Below, one piece after another: positions 21,689 through 32,677 of a DNA stretch of 64,000 nucleotides. Below the pieces are notes generated by a model. That model worked only from the letters and a program-made list of their open reading frames with translations. It was not told where the DNA came from and searched no databases. Numbering within the stretch: position 1 is the stretch's first letter; every line of letters begins with the position of its first letter. Location: positions 23,917,346 through 23,981,345 of the forward strand of contig CM020618.1 of assembly GCA_009829735.1 (NCBI GenBank). Direction: 5' to 3'. Position numbers and translations under genes: made by a program. The DNA comes from Pyropia yezoensis. Lineage: Eukaryota; Rhodophyta; Bangiophyceae; Bangiales; Bangiaceae.

Positions 21689-23654
21689 ACAACATACATC
21701 CGGACGTGCCGGTCCCCCCTTGAGGTCGCATCGGGGTAGCCCCGTAGCTACGGTTGCCTCCCTCGGGCGCCCGAGTGCCTGCTCCCTGGTAGGCCTTGGG
21801 TCCTTGGGTCAACCGGAACATGGACTCCCCCAACCGGTTGGGTCGGCCCGCAATCTGCGGGGGTGCCTCCGTGCGCACCGCCCATGTTGGCAAGGGTTGG
21901 TGAGGGTTACCCGTCACCGGGGAGTACCCCGTAGTCCGCACATACGGGACGCGCCGTCCCGTTCCTTCGTTGACCTGGAACTGGGTTCCAGCCGGGGCGA
22001 TGTACGCTACCGTACCATGTTCATCAATCACCGGCGTCGCCGGTAGCAACAGGTGGCCCTGTTGGTCGACCAGAGGGTCACCCTCACCAATAGGGGTATG
22101 TTCGGTCGCCACCAGTACTGGTGCGGCCTTACGTTCCACCTTCTCTTGCCTCGGTACCGGGGTAAGACTGGGCTTGCCTCCCTCACCCTTGGGCTTCGGG
22201 GCCAAGCCACACTCCGGGTGTAGAACCCGGTAGGCGTCCCCTAGGGACTTGCACATATGCATCAGTCGACTGAAGTTCGTCCGTGCCGTGTTGGCGCCCC
22301 GTGCGGATATCCGCACGTAGTTGGGTACTCCTGCGAACAGGATGGCCCGTAGCTCCCCTTCTCCGAGGAGCTTCCCCAGCTCGTAGTCGAGCTCTTGGAT
22401 CCGGCGTCCAAACATCTCCTCATCCTCCCAGGACTGGGCGGTGGCAGTGCGAAGGGCCCGATAGTGGTCCTCGCACTTGTCCTCACTGAGGTAGCTGCTC
22501 AGCAGCTCCTTCAATATCCCACGGTAATCCATGGGGGTGGCCGCGACCCTCATTCCCGGCATCGGGGATGCCTGGCGAAGAATGCCTCGCACCCGTTCAT
22601 CAACAAAGAACGGGAGGATCTCCAGGGCCAGCCCCTCGTTAACGAGCGCCTTGTCTGCGGCTGCCTTGAAGCTAGTCAAGAAGCCGATGACTGCCAACGG
22701 GCGTCCGTTCGGCCCCCCGAACATAGGGACTCCCTTCATAAGGGTCTGCATAGAGCGGATCGCCCGATGCGACGTATTACGCATCGATTCCGATACGGTG
22801 GTAGAGCGGTCCTCCAAACGATAACGTTCCGGAGTAAGAACCGACCGGAAGACCTCGTTGACGATCTCCGTGTCAGCGTCCTGGATATCCAGTCGCTTAG
22901 CCAGTTGATGAGCGAACTCATCGGACTCCATCCGCTTCAGTAGGCTCGCAGTTACCTGCGCGGTCATAGCTTCCACCACTGAAGATGGTACTTCAGGCGT
23001 CGGCACCTCGGGAACCCGAGTTGCCGGGCCTCCTTCGTCGTGGGGGTACTGCGAGAGGGTACCCCCTCCTCCAATAACCGATTCTCCCCCGGCGTACGTA
23101 TCCGCCGGGTCGTGTCCGCGGAGTCCGCTTCGGGTGCTCCGAGCGTATCGCTCCGTGTGACTCCGTTCCAACTCTGCCGACGAGTCGGACCCATACCCCA
23201 TTGTGTCCGGGGGTTGTCCAGGAGTAGCAACACCGGGGTTGACCCTGGTGGACTCCGAAAGTAGTCCGGCCGGTTCGAACCGTACCGGTGTGGGAGGAAC
23301 ACGACGGGGTCCCGTCGTGTGCCGTGTTGACATCAACACTGCCATTGCGTCCTCCGTCCGATCTTGACGGGCGTCGAGCCCGGAAAACCGGGCCTCGATG
23401 CGGGCCAACGATGCCATCAGGGAATCCCCTGGTGAAGGAGGCGGCGGAGTGAGGTCGGTCGACGACAGTTGAGGCGGGCTCCCGCCTCCTGCCGTCCGAG
23501 CCGTGCCAAACGTCGATCCGGCACCGGAAAGCATTGGCGTCTCAATGTTATCGATCGGGTTCCCGATCCCGGTTCCCGTAGTCACCTCCGGGGTCGGCGT
23601 CGACGCCGATCCGTCATCTTGAACGTTCCCCGTCTCTTGGGTAGACATGGTCAC
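21465..23654 (-). CDS. gag: Family-1 Ty3/gypsy gag, copy D
   Basis: Open frame of about 729 aa starting about 220 nt inside the 5' LTR. The N-terminus is Ser/Thr/Pro-rich, the middle is helical and capsid-like, and a CX2CX4HX4C zinc knuckle (CMLCGDPQHWVSSC) lies near the C-terminus, as expected for nucleocapsid. It overlaps pol at its end. Confidence 0.88.
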   Translation of the reverse strand: MTMSTQETGNVQDDGSASTPTPEVTTGTGIGNPIDNIETPMLSGAGSTFGTARTAGGGSPPQLSSTDLTPPPPSPGDSLMASLARIEARFSGLDARQDRTEDAMAVLMSTRHTTGPRRVPPTPVRFEPAGLLSESTRVNPGVATPGQPPDTMGYGSDSSAELERSHTERYARSTRSGLRGHDPADTYAGGESVIGGGGTLSQYPHDEGGPATRVPEVPTPEVPSSVVEAMTAQVTASLLKRMESDEFAHQLAKRLDIQDADTEIVNEVFRSVLTPERYRLEDRSTTVSESMRNTSHRAIRSMQTLMKGVPMFGGPNGRPLAVIGFLTSFKAAADKALVNEGLALEILPFFVDERVRGILRQASPMPGMRVAATPMDYRGILKELLSSYLSEDKCEDHYRALRTATAQSWEDEEMFGRRIQELDYELGKLLGEGELRAILFAGVPNYVRISARGANTARTNFSRLMHMCKSLGDAYRVLHPECGLAPKPKGEGGKPSLTPVPRQEKVERKAAPVLVATEHTPIGEGDPLVDQQGHLLLPATPVIDEHGTVAYIAPAGTQFQVNEGTGRRVPYVRTTGYSPVTGNPHQPLPTWAVRTEAPPQIAGRPNRLGESMFRLTQGPKAYQGAGTRAPEGGNRSYGATPMRPQGGTGTSGCMLCGDPQHWVSSCPLIPEESRRAAAQRKASTGGYPARAPGPAPGRQPAPGGVLAVEGAPPQPDVPADSTLPRAGNE

Positions 23655-23853
23655 AATCAGTCAACCGACGTATCAATCACCACGAACAAGAGAGCGAGGG
23701 GGTAGATTGGGGAGAGTAACAGTAGATCACAGTCACAGGTAAAATCTCAACACAATCGATCAGGTCGCAACACCACGAGTACAAGAAAAGGACCGGATCC
23801 CTATCCGTGTGCCAGGGCCGAAGACGGCGTCACCACAAGGGTGACGGAAACCC

Positions 23854-23872
23854 GTCCCCTGCTGCTCCACCA
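23854..23872 (-). promoter_or_regulatory. Primer binding site, family-1 copy D
   Basis: On the minus strand, one base after the LTR end, comes TGGTGGAGCAGCAGGGGAC. It begins with TGG, the complement of a tRNA CCA end. The same 19 bases follow the 5' LTRs of elements E and F. The tRNA species is not assigned. Confidence 0.75.
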
Positions 23873-23873
23873 A

Positions 23874-24236
23874 TGTAGCACAATAGGGATCCGACGCACG
23901 TCCACTCTCAGGGAACACTCACCAAGGGGGATCGGCACCAACGTCACCGGGAGGCCAAGGTTGCTGTCCTTGGAGCGCAAGCCACGGGACCAAGATGGGA
24001 GCCCAAATGGGAGGGGTTTGTTGTTCTACCTTGGCCGGAGGTGGATTCGCCACCGGCCCCCTCGTTATAAACCCTCGGAGACACTACTAACTACCCTCCA
24101 CCCCAAGATGCAAGTCCCTCTGGTCATACGTAACTTATAGATACCGTGACCAGTACGAACTATCAAATTGAAAGTTAAGGGTTAGAAGTAGGCCCCCTGA
24201 TATTAGGGTCACAATACGGACAACCATATTGCTACA
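23874..24236 (-). repeat. Family-1 LTR (5' LTR of the minus-strand unit)
   Basis: 363 bp with TGTAGCA...TGCTACA termini, differing from 4113-4475 at about two positions. It is followed by the second CTTAC duplication at 24237-24241. Confidence 0.92.
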
Positions 24237-24241
24237 CTTAC

Positions 24242-24506
24242 ACAAGGGTAGACATACACCCATGGAGTCAAGTTACACGGTAAAAGAGGATGACCTCCAC
24301 AAGTATTACGCACCCAAGATGGGTTGGGGGATGAGAAAGTGTGGGGCAAGACCCGGCTACGCCAGAAGGGGGACTCCCTAGAGGCAATAGAGGCAAGCAT
24401 CGCCCCCACATAGCATGAGTTTATACTCTCTGCGACCCAGTCACTATACGGGTCACTGGGTCCCTCTCACTCAAATCGATACTGCCCCGCGGTCAAGACA
24501 CAACCC
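24242..24506 (+). mobile_element. Element A resumes: 3' noncoding block
   Basis: This continues the block broken at 4112. It matches the copy B/D convergent block in diverged form, including a GAGGATGACCTC hairpin remnant near 24288 and the stretch ATGAGTTTATACTC near 24415. Confidence 0.7.
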
Positions 24507-25955
24507 CTAGTAGGGGGTGCACCCGCCAGCAGAATGGGGCCACTCACGCGTCGCCGCGTACACTTCCATACTCCACCAAGAGGCAGAACTGGCCCCGCGC
24601 AGGGGGGCAGGGCGCGCCACACTGGGGCGGGGACAACTGGTCTGACCCGATTCTCCCTCTGCATTTGATCCCGAATTTCCTGAAGTCAGGGATACTTTGC
24701 TTGATAGTAAATCCAACTTCGATTTGAGGATTTTCTGCATTCTTCGTCTTGAATTTTCGTGTGGCCCGGTGGGCAGGTGCTGGGGTGGGAGATTCTGAGT
24801 GGCGAGATTCTGAGAGGACCCTTAAGGGATAAGGGAAGGGACAGCGGGGCTTGGCCTCGCTTCCCCGTCCCGACCAAGAAACTGTTGGCCCACACAGCAT
24901 CTTCTTGTTTGTCAGTGGGGGGATTGCCCCACAGCAGGGATAGAGTGTTTGCGACTTGCATTTCTTTCGGTTCCCCCGACACGAGAGGCAGACGTTGTGC
25001 ACCGCCCCAACTAGGGCGCTGCGTGCCCGAGTGGTTTTTGCCGCACACCGGGCGGCAATCTCGCGACAGTCAACTGCCTGAGTAACCACAGTGCATTGCT
25101 CCTCTAGGGTGCTGCGACCAGCCTCCACGAACACCAGGGCTAGCTGGATGCGGTCCAACACCCCACCGAAGCAGCTTGCGGTACCAACCAGCGCAGCACC
25201 TGGGGAGATACATCCCCAGCTATTCGAGAGCCCCTCCCGCAACTCCTGGGTAATGAGAGCGTCAACGCCCTCATACTACCGACCGGGACCCCCGTCAGGC
25301 ATCACGGGGGCGTACGAAGCGACCGGCGCAGCGGAAGGAGCTGACCCGGCCACCTCCAGAGCCTGTGGCACCCGGTAAGGGGCACAGTACGACCGCGGAG
25401 GAACAAACCCCGTAAAGGCGGGTCCACCGGAAGCCCGGCGAGACTCCCTGCGTCGACGGGACGTATCAGGTTGCCCACCCGTAGAGTCCCATTCACGGGA
25501 ACGACGACCAGTCCCCATCGGAGTTTCGTTTCCCAACCACGGTGACACCACCTGAAGCGGATCATGGAGGACCACGGGAATACCCAGGCCAGCGACGGCC
25601 TCGGTGGACGCCCACCAACAGTAGTGGTCCTCACTCGAGGTAGCTCGGCGAGCCCGTAAGGAGCGACGTGGCACGGGAGAGCACGAGCCTCCGGCTCCCG
25701 GAACGGCGGCAAGGTCGATACCGCGGCCCATTTCATGGCATCGTGAACAGCCGGGAGGGCACCCAACTGACGGGCCAGACCCGTCCGCTCAGCGATGACG
25801 TCAGCGCCTAGCTCCCGAATGTGCCGAAAGACACCTGCAGAAAGATGGAGTAGCAGGCCTTGCCGACGAGCAGACAGCGAGAAAGAAGAGGCCTGCCCGA
25901 GGGTGACCTCCAGGGTGAAGACACTCTGCAACGCATGCACGTGCCGAGCGGCCAA
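24507..25955 (-). pseudogene. Element A antisense ORF, decayed and interrupted
   Basis: On the minus strand (antisense to element A) this is a diverged homologue of the ORF at 5063-7510. It reads from about residue 510 (FTLEVTLGQASSF) down to the C-terminus (TREWPHSAGG). It is split by a solo LTR (24579-25045) and truncated at 25955 by insertion of element E. It carries several breaks. Amino-acid similarity to copies B and D is clear but lower than in pol. Confidence 0.8.
24579..25045 (+). repeat. Family-3 solo LTR inside element A's antisense ORF
   Basis: 467 bp related end to end to the 469-bp LTRs at 25956-26424 and 45762-46230, but clearly more diverged. It is flanked by CACCA (24574-24578) and CACCG (25046-25050), a probable decayed 5-bp duplication. 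The host ORF resumes directly across it. No internal retroelement sequence is attached. Confidence 0.8.
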
Positions 25956-26424
25956 TGTGGCAGTATTGACCCCCAGGTACGGGGGCAACACGTGCCATGC
26001 AAGGGGCGGCAGGCCACCAGCCTGACCCGTTCCTCCGCCTGCATTTGGGTCCATATTCCCTAAGGTTGGGATAGTTAGCTTAGTAGTATATCCAACTTGG
26101 ATTTGAGGGTTTTCTGCATTTATCGTCTTGAAATGTCGTGTGGCCCGGTGGGCAGGTGCTGGGGTGGGAGATTCCGAGTGGCGAGATTCTGAGGGGACCC
26201 CGGGGGGACAAGGGGAGGGACATCGGGGCGTGGCCTCGCTTCCCCGTCCCGACCAAGAAACTGTTGGCCCACACAGCATCTTCTTGTTTGTCAGTGGGGG
26301 GATTGCCCCACAACAGGGATAGAGTGTGTGCGAATGGCACTTTTTCCGGTTCCCCCGACACGGGAGGCAGCCCTTGTGCACCGTCCCGACTTGGGTGTCG
26401 CGTGTGCGAGAGGGTTTTGCCACA
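25956..26424 (+). repeat. Family-3 5' LTR of element E
   Basis: 469 bp with TGTGGCA...TGCCACA termini. It matches the reverse complement of 45762-46230 with a few percent difference in the stretches compared. Confidence 0.9.
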
Positions 26425-26426
26425 CT

Positions 26427-26445
26427 TGGTGGAGCAGCAGGGGAC
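26427..26445 (+). promoter_or_regulatory. Primer binding site, element E
   Basis: TGGTGGAGCAGCAGGGGAC starts two bases after the LTR. It is identical over 19 bases to the sites in copy D and element F. Confidence 0.75.
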
Positions 26446-26727
26446 AGGGGTAAACTATACCTCCGGGTGCACCTGGGTGTAGGGGGCCCTCTGTCTCAGA
26501 GGAACAGTGGACTTGGACCGTGTCTTACGGTCCGTTCGCCAACATGGCCGGTTCGGACCTCCCGTCGTCTGGGGAGTACACGGGTGACGACAGGCACTGC
26601 GGGTCAACTCACCCCAGTGTCTCAGCGGCTTTTCCCTCAACGTGAGGTGCCGCCCAAGATCCAGGTAGGCAACCCGGTCTACCAAAGGATCTTTGACTGT
26701 GAGACCTAAGCCCTCCATAACAAGTCG

Positions 26728-27741
26728 GTGGCGTATGGTCCTGACCAGGCCCGAGCCATGGGCCGTGCCAAGAAGAATGCACTTCACTCTTTTGGGCACA
26801 AAGCGGAGTGGGATGCATCTCCCCCCCTCCGTGTCTTTGAGTTTCTACGTCGTTTCACAAAAGCCTGTGACGACAATGCCATAAGTGAGGGCATGGCTTT
26901 CTATATGCTACAGGAGTTTACCAAGGGCGACCTACGGACAGAGCTTATGTCCGTCATGCCCAGTTCCTCAAGTGGAGGCGCTGGTGAGGTGACGTCCTAT
27001 TTGGAGCTCGTCAACTGGTTGTTGAGAGCCATGGTGGATGAAGCAGCGTTGGCTTCCCAAGTTGAGGAGTTTACCCAAGCTCATCAGGAAGAGACTGAGG
27101 ACGAGTTTTCCTTTGCGGAGCTAGTTCGTAAGCTCAACAATCTTTGGGGGTTTCTTCATCCACAAGCTGTGGTGAAGAGTCGGTTTGTGGAGGGACTCCA
27201 CTGGTCAGTCCGGATGGAGACCCGGGAGCATAACACTGCCCGGGCGACCCTCGCCGAGTTGGCTAGGTTCGCCTACCACAGAGGTGAGGCCTATCGCAAG
27301 TTGCGGGAGGAACAACGCCAGAAGTGTCAGGTCGAGTTGGCCAAGGAACGCGAGGAGGCGCGCCAGGCCAGAGAGTTGCGAGAGGCACGCCGAATCCGCA
27401 AGGAGAGGGTAGTAGCTGCCGTGGGAACTTCCCAGGGTACCTCTTCATCTTCCCCAGTCGGGAGGACCCCTCCGGGAACTGACAATCGGTGTTGGAACTG
27501 CAACTCCGATGGACACTGGGCATATGATTGCCCTCTGTTGAGTAAACGCATTCAACAACTCGTTAGGAATGCGAGTAAGAAGACGGCTACGAACGAAGTA
27601 CGTTCACACCGCGAGGGTGGACCTCGACCGGTAGTGGCGGTCGCCACACCCTCGGCGGAGGGGGCGGACACGTCGTCTTCGGACTCTTCGTCTTCCCCTT
27701 CGCCCTCGGATTCCGACGCCAAGTCCGCGGGAAACGAATGA
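26728..27741 (+). pseudogene. gag: Element E gag
   Basis: An open frame of about 337 aa covers the capsid-like helical region, an Arg/Glu-rich segment, and a CX2CX4HX4C zinc knuckle (CWNCNSDGHWAYDC) near 27490-27530. Its stop overlaps the pol start as ATGA at 27738-27741, which would suit termination-reinitiation. It is shorter at the N-terminus than the gag of element F. Confidence 0.8.
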
Positions 27742-30700
27742 CCATTGGAGCTGGCCGTCCTAAGCTCACAACGGCAGCCTCGGCCAAGTGGGTCAAGAGG
27801 ACGACCCAACCCTGCCGGATATTGCGACGACATAAGGGAGTCCGCCCACCTCGGGTAGGACTCCCCAAGAACGTAAACCCATGTCGGGTCATCGCGGTGC
27901 TGACGGGTGAGAACTTCCAGGTCGCAGGCCGGGTGCAACTAGCCCCCGGCCGTGCCTGTTGTGCCCGTATCGTACTTGATACCGGGTCAGGAGCCTCCTT
28001 GATACGCAAGTCGCTATTAACAAAGAAGATAAAGCTCCAACGCTGGAAGTCTAATGCTGACCATCTGATCGACATCAATGGTGGGGTACTGCCCTTAGTT
28101 GGTGCCGTGACCCTACCAACTAGGTTGCGATCCCATGAAGTCAACGTGACCTATGGAGTAGTCGAGAATATATCGGTACCCCTGCTTCTGGGTACCCCTT
28201 ATGTTGTAACACAAGTGCCTTTGATTTGTGGCCCGGAGTATTGGGTCAAGTTGATGAATGGGGAGACCATCCCCATCCTTGGTAAGGGAAAGTCTGTGGC
28301 TCCTGTGACAGTCTCACAGTCAAAGCCTGCTTGCTCCGTGAGAGAAGGGTTTACTGCTACCCTGCGTTTAGCCCGTAAAGTCACGTTGCCCCCCAACTCG
28401 GTGGCGCACGTTGACGTTGTAACTGATTATACGGGGAACGGGTTGGTGCATCCTCACCCCCGTATTGCTCGCAAGCACCAAGTGCATGTTGCCCTTGGCA
28501 CGATGGACTCCAAAGCCGGGGTCCCGTGGAGGATCCAGGTTATGAACCTGAGCTCGTCGCCCAAGTACTTCAAGTCGGGAGCCAAGTTCGGCTATATCGA
28601 CCAACATGAGGGACCTGTAGTAGCGGTCACCCTCAATGCGGGCGCGAGTAGCGACCCGAAGTCCGGAAATCAGAAGCACCAAGCCAAGTCGGCCGCCTCT
28701 CCTCGGCCCCATGTGAACATGGAGAATGTTCCACCCAGGTTGAGGGTTCAAGCCGAACGCCTCTTGGACCAATATCACAAGTTGTAGGATGGTCAATTGG
28801 GACTCATGAGAGCCACCCAACACCGGGTCGAGTTGAAACCCGGTGCACCCCCTATACGTCAACAACCGTACAGGGGAGGGCCCCGTTCAAGGGCCCTCGT
28901 TAAGGAGCAATTCGCTCGCATGAAGGCCCTCGATGTGATCGAGGCCAGCAACGCCGAGTGGGCGATTCCGGTGGTTATCGTCCCCAAAGTTGATGGGACC
29001 CTACGGTTCTGTATCGACTACCGTAAGCTCAACGAGAGCACGGTGAAGGGCAGTTATCCCCTACCTAGGATGGACGACTGTCTGGACTCTCTGAGGGAAG
29101 CTAACGTGTTCTCTACCCTAGACAGTAACGCGGGGTATTGGCAAATTCCCATTGCCCCAGAAGACAGGCATAAAGCTACCTTTACCTGTCACTGTGGTAT
29201 CTACCAGTGCAAACGACTACCGTTTGGACTGTGCAACGCGCCGGCAACTTTCCAGCGCGCCATGGACATGATTCTGGCCGGAGTGCGGTGGCAGATTTGT
29301 CTCGTGTACCTAGACGATATCATTGTGTTCTCCCGAAGTCCGGAGCAGCACATTGGCCATCTTGGCCAGGTGTTAAAGCTACTTGCTGACGCCGGTGTGT
29401 CACTGAAGGTGAGCCAGTGCCACTTCTTCACTCAGGAGGTGGAATACTTGAGAAACGTTGTCCGTCCGGGGCGTCTCAGTGTCGACGAGAAGAACTTGAG
29501 GGCCATCCGTAAGGCTCAGTACCCCCGGACCCAGACCCAGATGAGGAGCTTCCTCGGGATGTGTAACGTGTACCGACGTTTCACCAAGGGCTTCGCCAAG
29601 GTGGCGAAGCCGTTGAATGAGCTAGCTAGCTCGACGCTACCGAAGAAACTGCCTCCCCCAAGTCGGGTGGAGCAGGAATCCTTTGAGACTCTTCGGGATC
29701 TACTGCTGAAGCCCCCGAACTTGGCTATTCCCAGGTTGGGAGGCCACCACATCCTGGACGTGGATGCTAGCTATGACCAATTTGGTTGTGTGTTGCGCGA
29801 GCAGCAGCCGGACAAGGAGTACTTGCCGGTAGGATACTTCAGCAAAGGGCTGAAATCGGCTGAGAAGAACTACGGAGTCACCGAGTTGGAAGGACTCGCA
29901 GTGGTGTGGGAGGTGACGTCACTTCGTCACTACCTAGAGGGTGAGAAGTTCTTTATCCGCTGTGACCACCGCGCGTTGCAGTTCATCTTCAAGACGGATT
30001 GCACGAACACACGCCTCAACAGGTGGAGGGTGCGACTGGCACCCTTCAACTGTGATATTGAGTACCGTCCCGGCAGGCAACATGCCGTAGCCGACGGCCT
30101 TTCTCGGGTACCTACCGAGGGGCTCGACACAAACTCAGTCGATGAGGACATCCCCATCGTGGGGGTAGTCACGCGCTCGGGTCAGGCGTTGGACCCCGAG
30201 GCGTCAGGGAACAAGAAGTACTTGCCCCTGTCCCTGGACGAGGTGGTAAATGCGCAAGCCGAGGATTCCTTCTCCAAGTCGCAGAGGGATACTCTAGATA
30301 CGATGGCGGAGACGCGGTTCTTCATCGGAGACGATGGCCTCCTCTTGAGGAGGGGGGTAATTCAGGGGATTGAACAACTTGTCGTCCCCGCATCCCTCAG
30401 GGACAGTATCCTTGAGAGGGAGCATAACGCTCCCACAGGTGGACACTTGGGGTCTAGTAAACTGTACCAGACCCTGAGGACCAGGTACTACTGGCCGTCC
30501 ATGGTGGTGGACATCTACAGTTGGGTGGCTGCCTGCACAAGTTGTGCGCAGAACCGTCTGATGGAACGGCGGCCTACTACGGCTATATTGCTGTTACCGG
30601 CCAAGGAGCCGTTTGCTGCGTTGGCAATGGACATCCTTGGTCCCCTGCCAGTGACCGAGGAGGGCAACCAGTACCTCCTGGTCATCTGCGATCGCTTCAC

Positions 30701-30790
30701 GAAACTTACGCGAGCGATCCCCCTGGCACAGGTCACGGCCATTTTGGTCGTGTCAGCCTTCCTAGATCACTGGGTTGCCGCTTATGGCAT
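27738..30790 (+). pseudogene. pol: Element E pol, truncated in integrase
   Basis: Protease (LDTGSGASLIRK near 27978-28015), reverse transcriptase (FCIDYRKLN; YLDDIIVFS near 29308-29335), RNase H from about 29750 (DVDASYDQFGC), and integrase with His/Cys zinc region and first core motif (DILGPLP near 30635). The copy ends at the junction with element F. It looks broken in about two places. Confidence 0.87.
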
Positions 30791-32677
30791 CGATGAACTT
30801 AAAGAACACGTACTCCTGCGGGCCCTATTTAGTCGCAGGTAGCGAAGGCAGGCGCCACGCCTTCAGCGCACGCGCCCAAGCCGGGTCCCCTGCCGGAGGT
30901 GGTGCAACTTTTACCACGTCCTGTCCGTTTACTGTGCGGCCCCCATCGTCGCTTTCGATTGTGAACCGTCGTCCATCCGATCGAAGGACCTGGTATGGCC
31001 CCTTCGTCTAGAACACCAACTTACCCCCAGTTGGGGTGTGTGAGTGTGCCAGCACCCAGTCACCCTGCTCGGGGAAGTGCTTGGCGTTGTGCACCTTCTT
31101 GTCGAACGTACGCTTGTAGCGCTTTTGCGCTTTATCCATCTCAGCTCTGACATTAGGGATGAGTTCTTCGAGCCTGGCAGCGAACACCATTTTACTCTCA
31201 GTGGGAGTAGGTGTGCTGCCACCATCTTCCCTGTTTGGGAGCGACCGCCGTACCGCAATACACCGCACGCGACGGGGGGTCACAAAAGCGAGGGGTACTT
31301 CCCCGGTAGATGAGTGAACCTGCGAATTGTAGGCGGTTGTAAGGATAGAAATGTATTGGTCCCACGTTCTCACGTGCTCACTCACATAGCGGCGCAGCTG
31401 TCGAACAATAGTTTTGTTGAAGCGCTCCACCTGCCCATTAGTTTGTGGGTGGTAGGGGGTGGCATAGTTTGCCTTAACCCCCAACATATCCAGCACTCCC
31501 TGAAACAGCACGGACGCAAATTGCGGTCGATTGTCCGATAGTGTACTATCCGGGATGCCATAAGCGGCAACCCAGTGATCTAGGAAGGCTGACACGACCG
31601 ACATGGCCGTGATCTCTGCCAGGGGGATCGCTCGCGTAAGCTTCGTGAAGCGGTCACAGATGACCAGGAGGTACTGGTTGCCCTCCTCGGTCACTGGCAG
31701 GGGACCAAGGATGTCCATTGCCAACGCAGCAAACGGCTCCTTGGCCGGTAACAGCAATATAGCCGTAGTAGGCCGCCGTTCCATCAGACGGTTCTGCGCA
31801 CAACTTGTGCAGGCAGCCACCCAACTGTAGATGTCCACCACCATGGACGGCCAGTAGTACCTGGTCCTCAGGGTCTGGTACAGTTTACTAGACCCCAAGT
31901 GTCCACCTGTGGGAGCGTTATGCTCCCTCTCAAGGATACTGTCCCTGAGGGATGCGGGGACGACAAGTTGTTCAATCCCCTGAATTACCCCCCTCCTCAA
32001 GAGGAGGCCATCGTCTCCGATGAAGAACCGCGTCTCCGCCATCGTATCTAGAGTATCCCTCTGCGACTTGGAGAAGGAATCCTCGGCTTGCGCATTTACC
32101 ACCTCGTCCAGGGACAGGGGCAAGTACTTCTTGTTCCCTGACGCCTCGGGGTCCAACGCCTGACCCGAGCGCGTGACTACCCCCACGATGGGGATGTCCT
32201 CATCGACTGAGTTTGTGTCGAGCCCCTCGGTAGGTACCCGAGAAAGGCCGTCGGCTACGGCATGTTGCCTGCCGGGACGGTACTCAATATCACAGTTGAA
32301 GGGTGCCAGTCGCACCCTCCACCTGTTGAGGCGTGTGTTCGTGCAATCCGTCTTGAAGATGAACTGCAACGCGCGGTGGTCACAGCGGATAAAGAACTTC
32401 TCACCCTCTAGGTAGTGACGAAGTGACGTCACCTCCCACACCACTGCGAGTCCTTCCAACTCGGTGACTCCGTAGTTCTTCTCAGCCGATTTCAGCCCCT
32501 TGCTGAAGTATCCTACCGGCAAGTACTCCTTGTCCGGCTGCTGCTCGCGCAACACACAACCAAATTGGTCATAGCTAGCATCCACGTCCAGGATGTGGTG
32601 GCCTCCCAACCTGGGAATAGCCAAGTTCGGGGGCTTCAGCAGTAGATCCCGAAGAGTCTCAAAGGATTCCTGCTCCA
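30791..32677 (-). pseudogene. pol: Element F pol, distal part (RNase H, integrase, start of chromodomain)
   Basis: The minus-strand frame begins at EQESFETLRD next to element H and runs through RNase H and integrase (zinc region; DILGPLP; LSDNRPQF; QVERFNKT). The integrase C-terminal region reaches GPYQVL and ends at an EYVFFKF chromodomain start. From 32677 down to about 31660 it is almost identical to element E 29672-30690 in inverted orientation. Confidence 0.87.
32673..32677. repeat. Target-site duplication CTCCA of element H, left copy
   Basis: CTCCA precedes the element H LTR at 32678 and is repeated at 41765-41769 after the right LTR. Pol of element F continues across the pair. Confidence 0.88.

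Larger units (their letters stand above)
4113..24236 (-). mobile_element. Family-1 Ty3/gypsy insertion (copies B and D around a gap), minus strand
   Basis: Two 363-bp LTRs (4113-4475 and 23874-24236) bound the unit, which is flanked by CTTAC duplications. Read on the minus strand the order is 5' LTR, primer binding site, gag, pol with chromodomain, convergent noncoding block, antisense ORF, 3' LTR. The internal part occurs twice around a 500-N gap (copy B 4476-13837, copy D 14338-23873), while only two LTRs and one pair of target duplications are seen. The LTRs differ at about two positions, so the insertion is recent. It is either a single element of about 10.8 kb duplicated by assembly, or a tandem pair sharing a middle LTR hidden in the gap. 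Copy D looks whole where sequenced. Copy B has numerous small breaks, concentrated next to the gap. Confidence 0.85.
25956..30790 (+). mobile_element. Element E, Ty3/gypsy family 3, 3'-truncated
   Basis: LTR (25956-26424), primer binding site, gag and pol in order on the + strand, ending abruptly in integrase at about 30790 where it meets element F tail to tail. It was inserted into element A's antisense ORF next to GCCAA (25951-25955). No right-hand LTR or matching duplication is present, so the right side was lost or rearranged. It has a few breaks besides the truncation. Confidence 0.88.
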
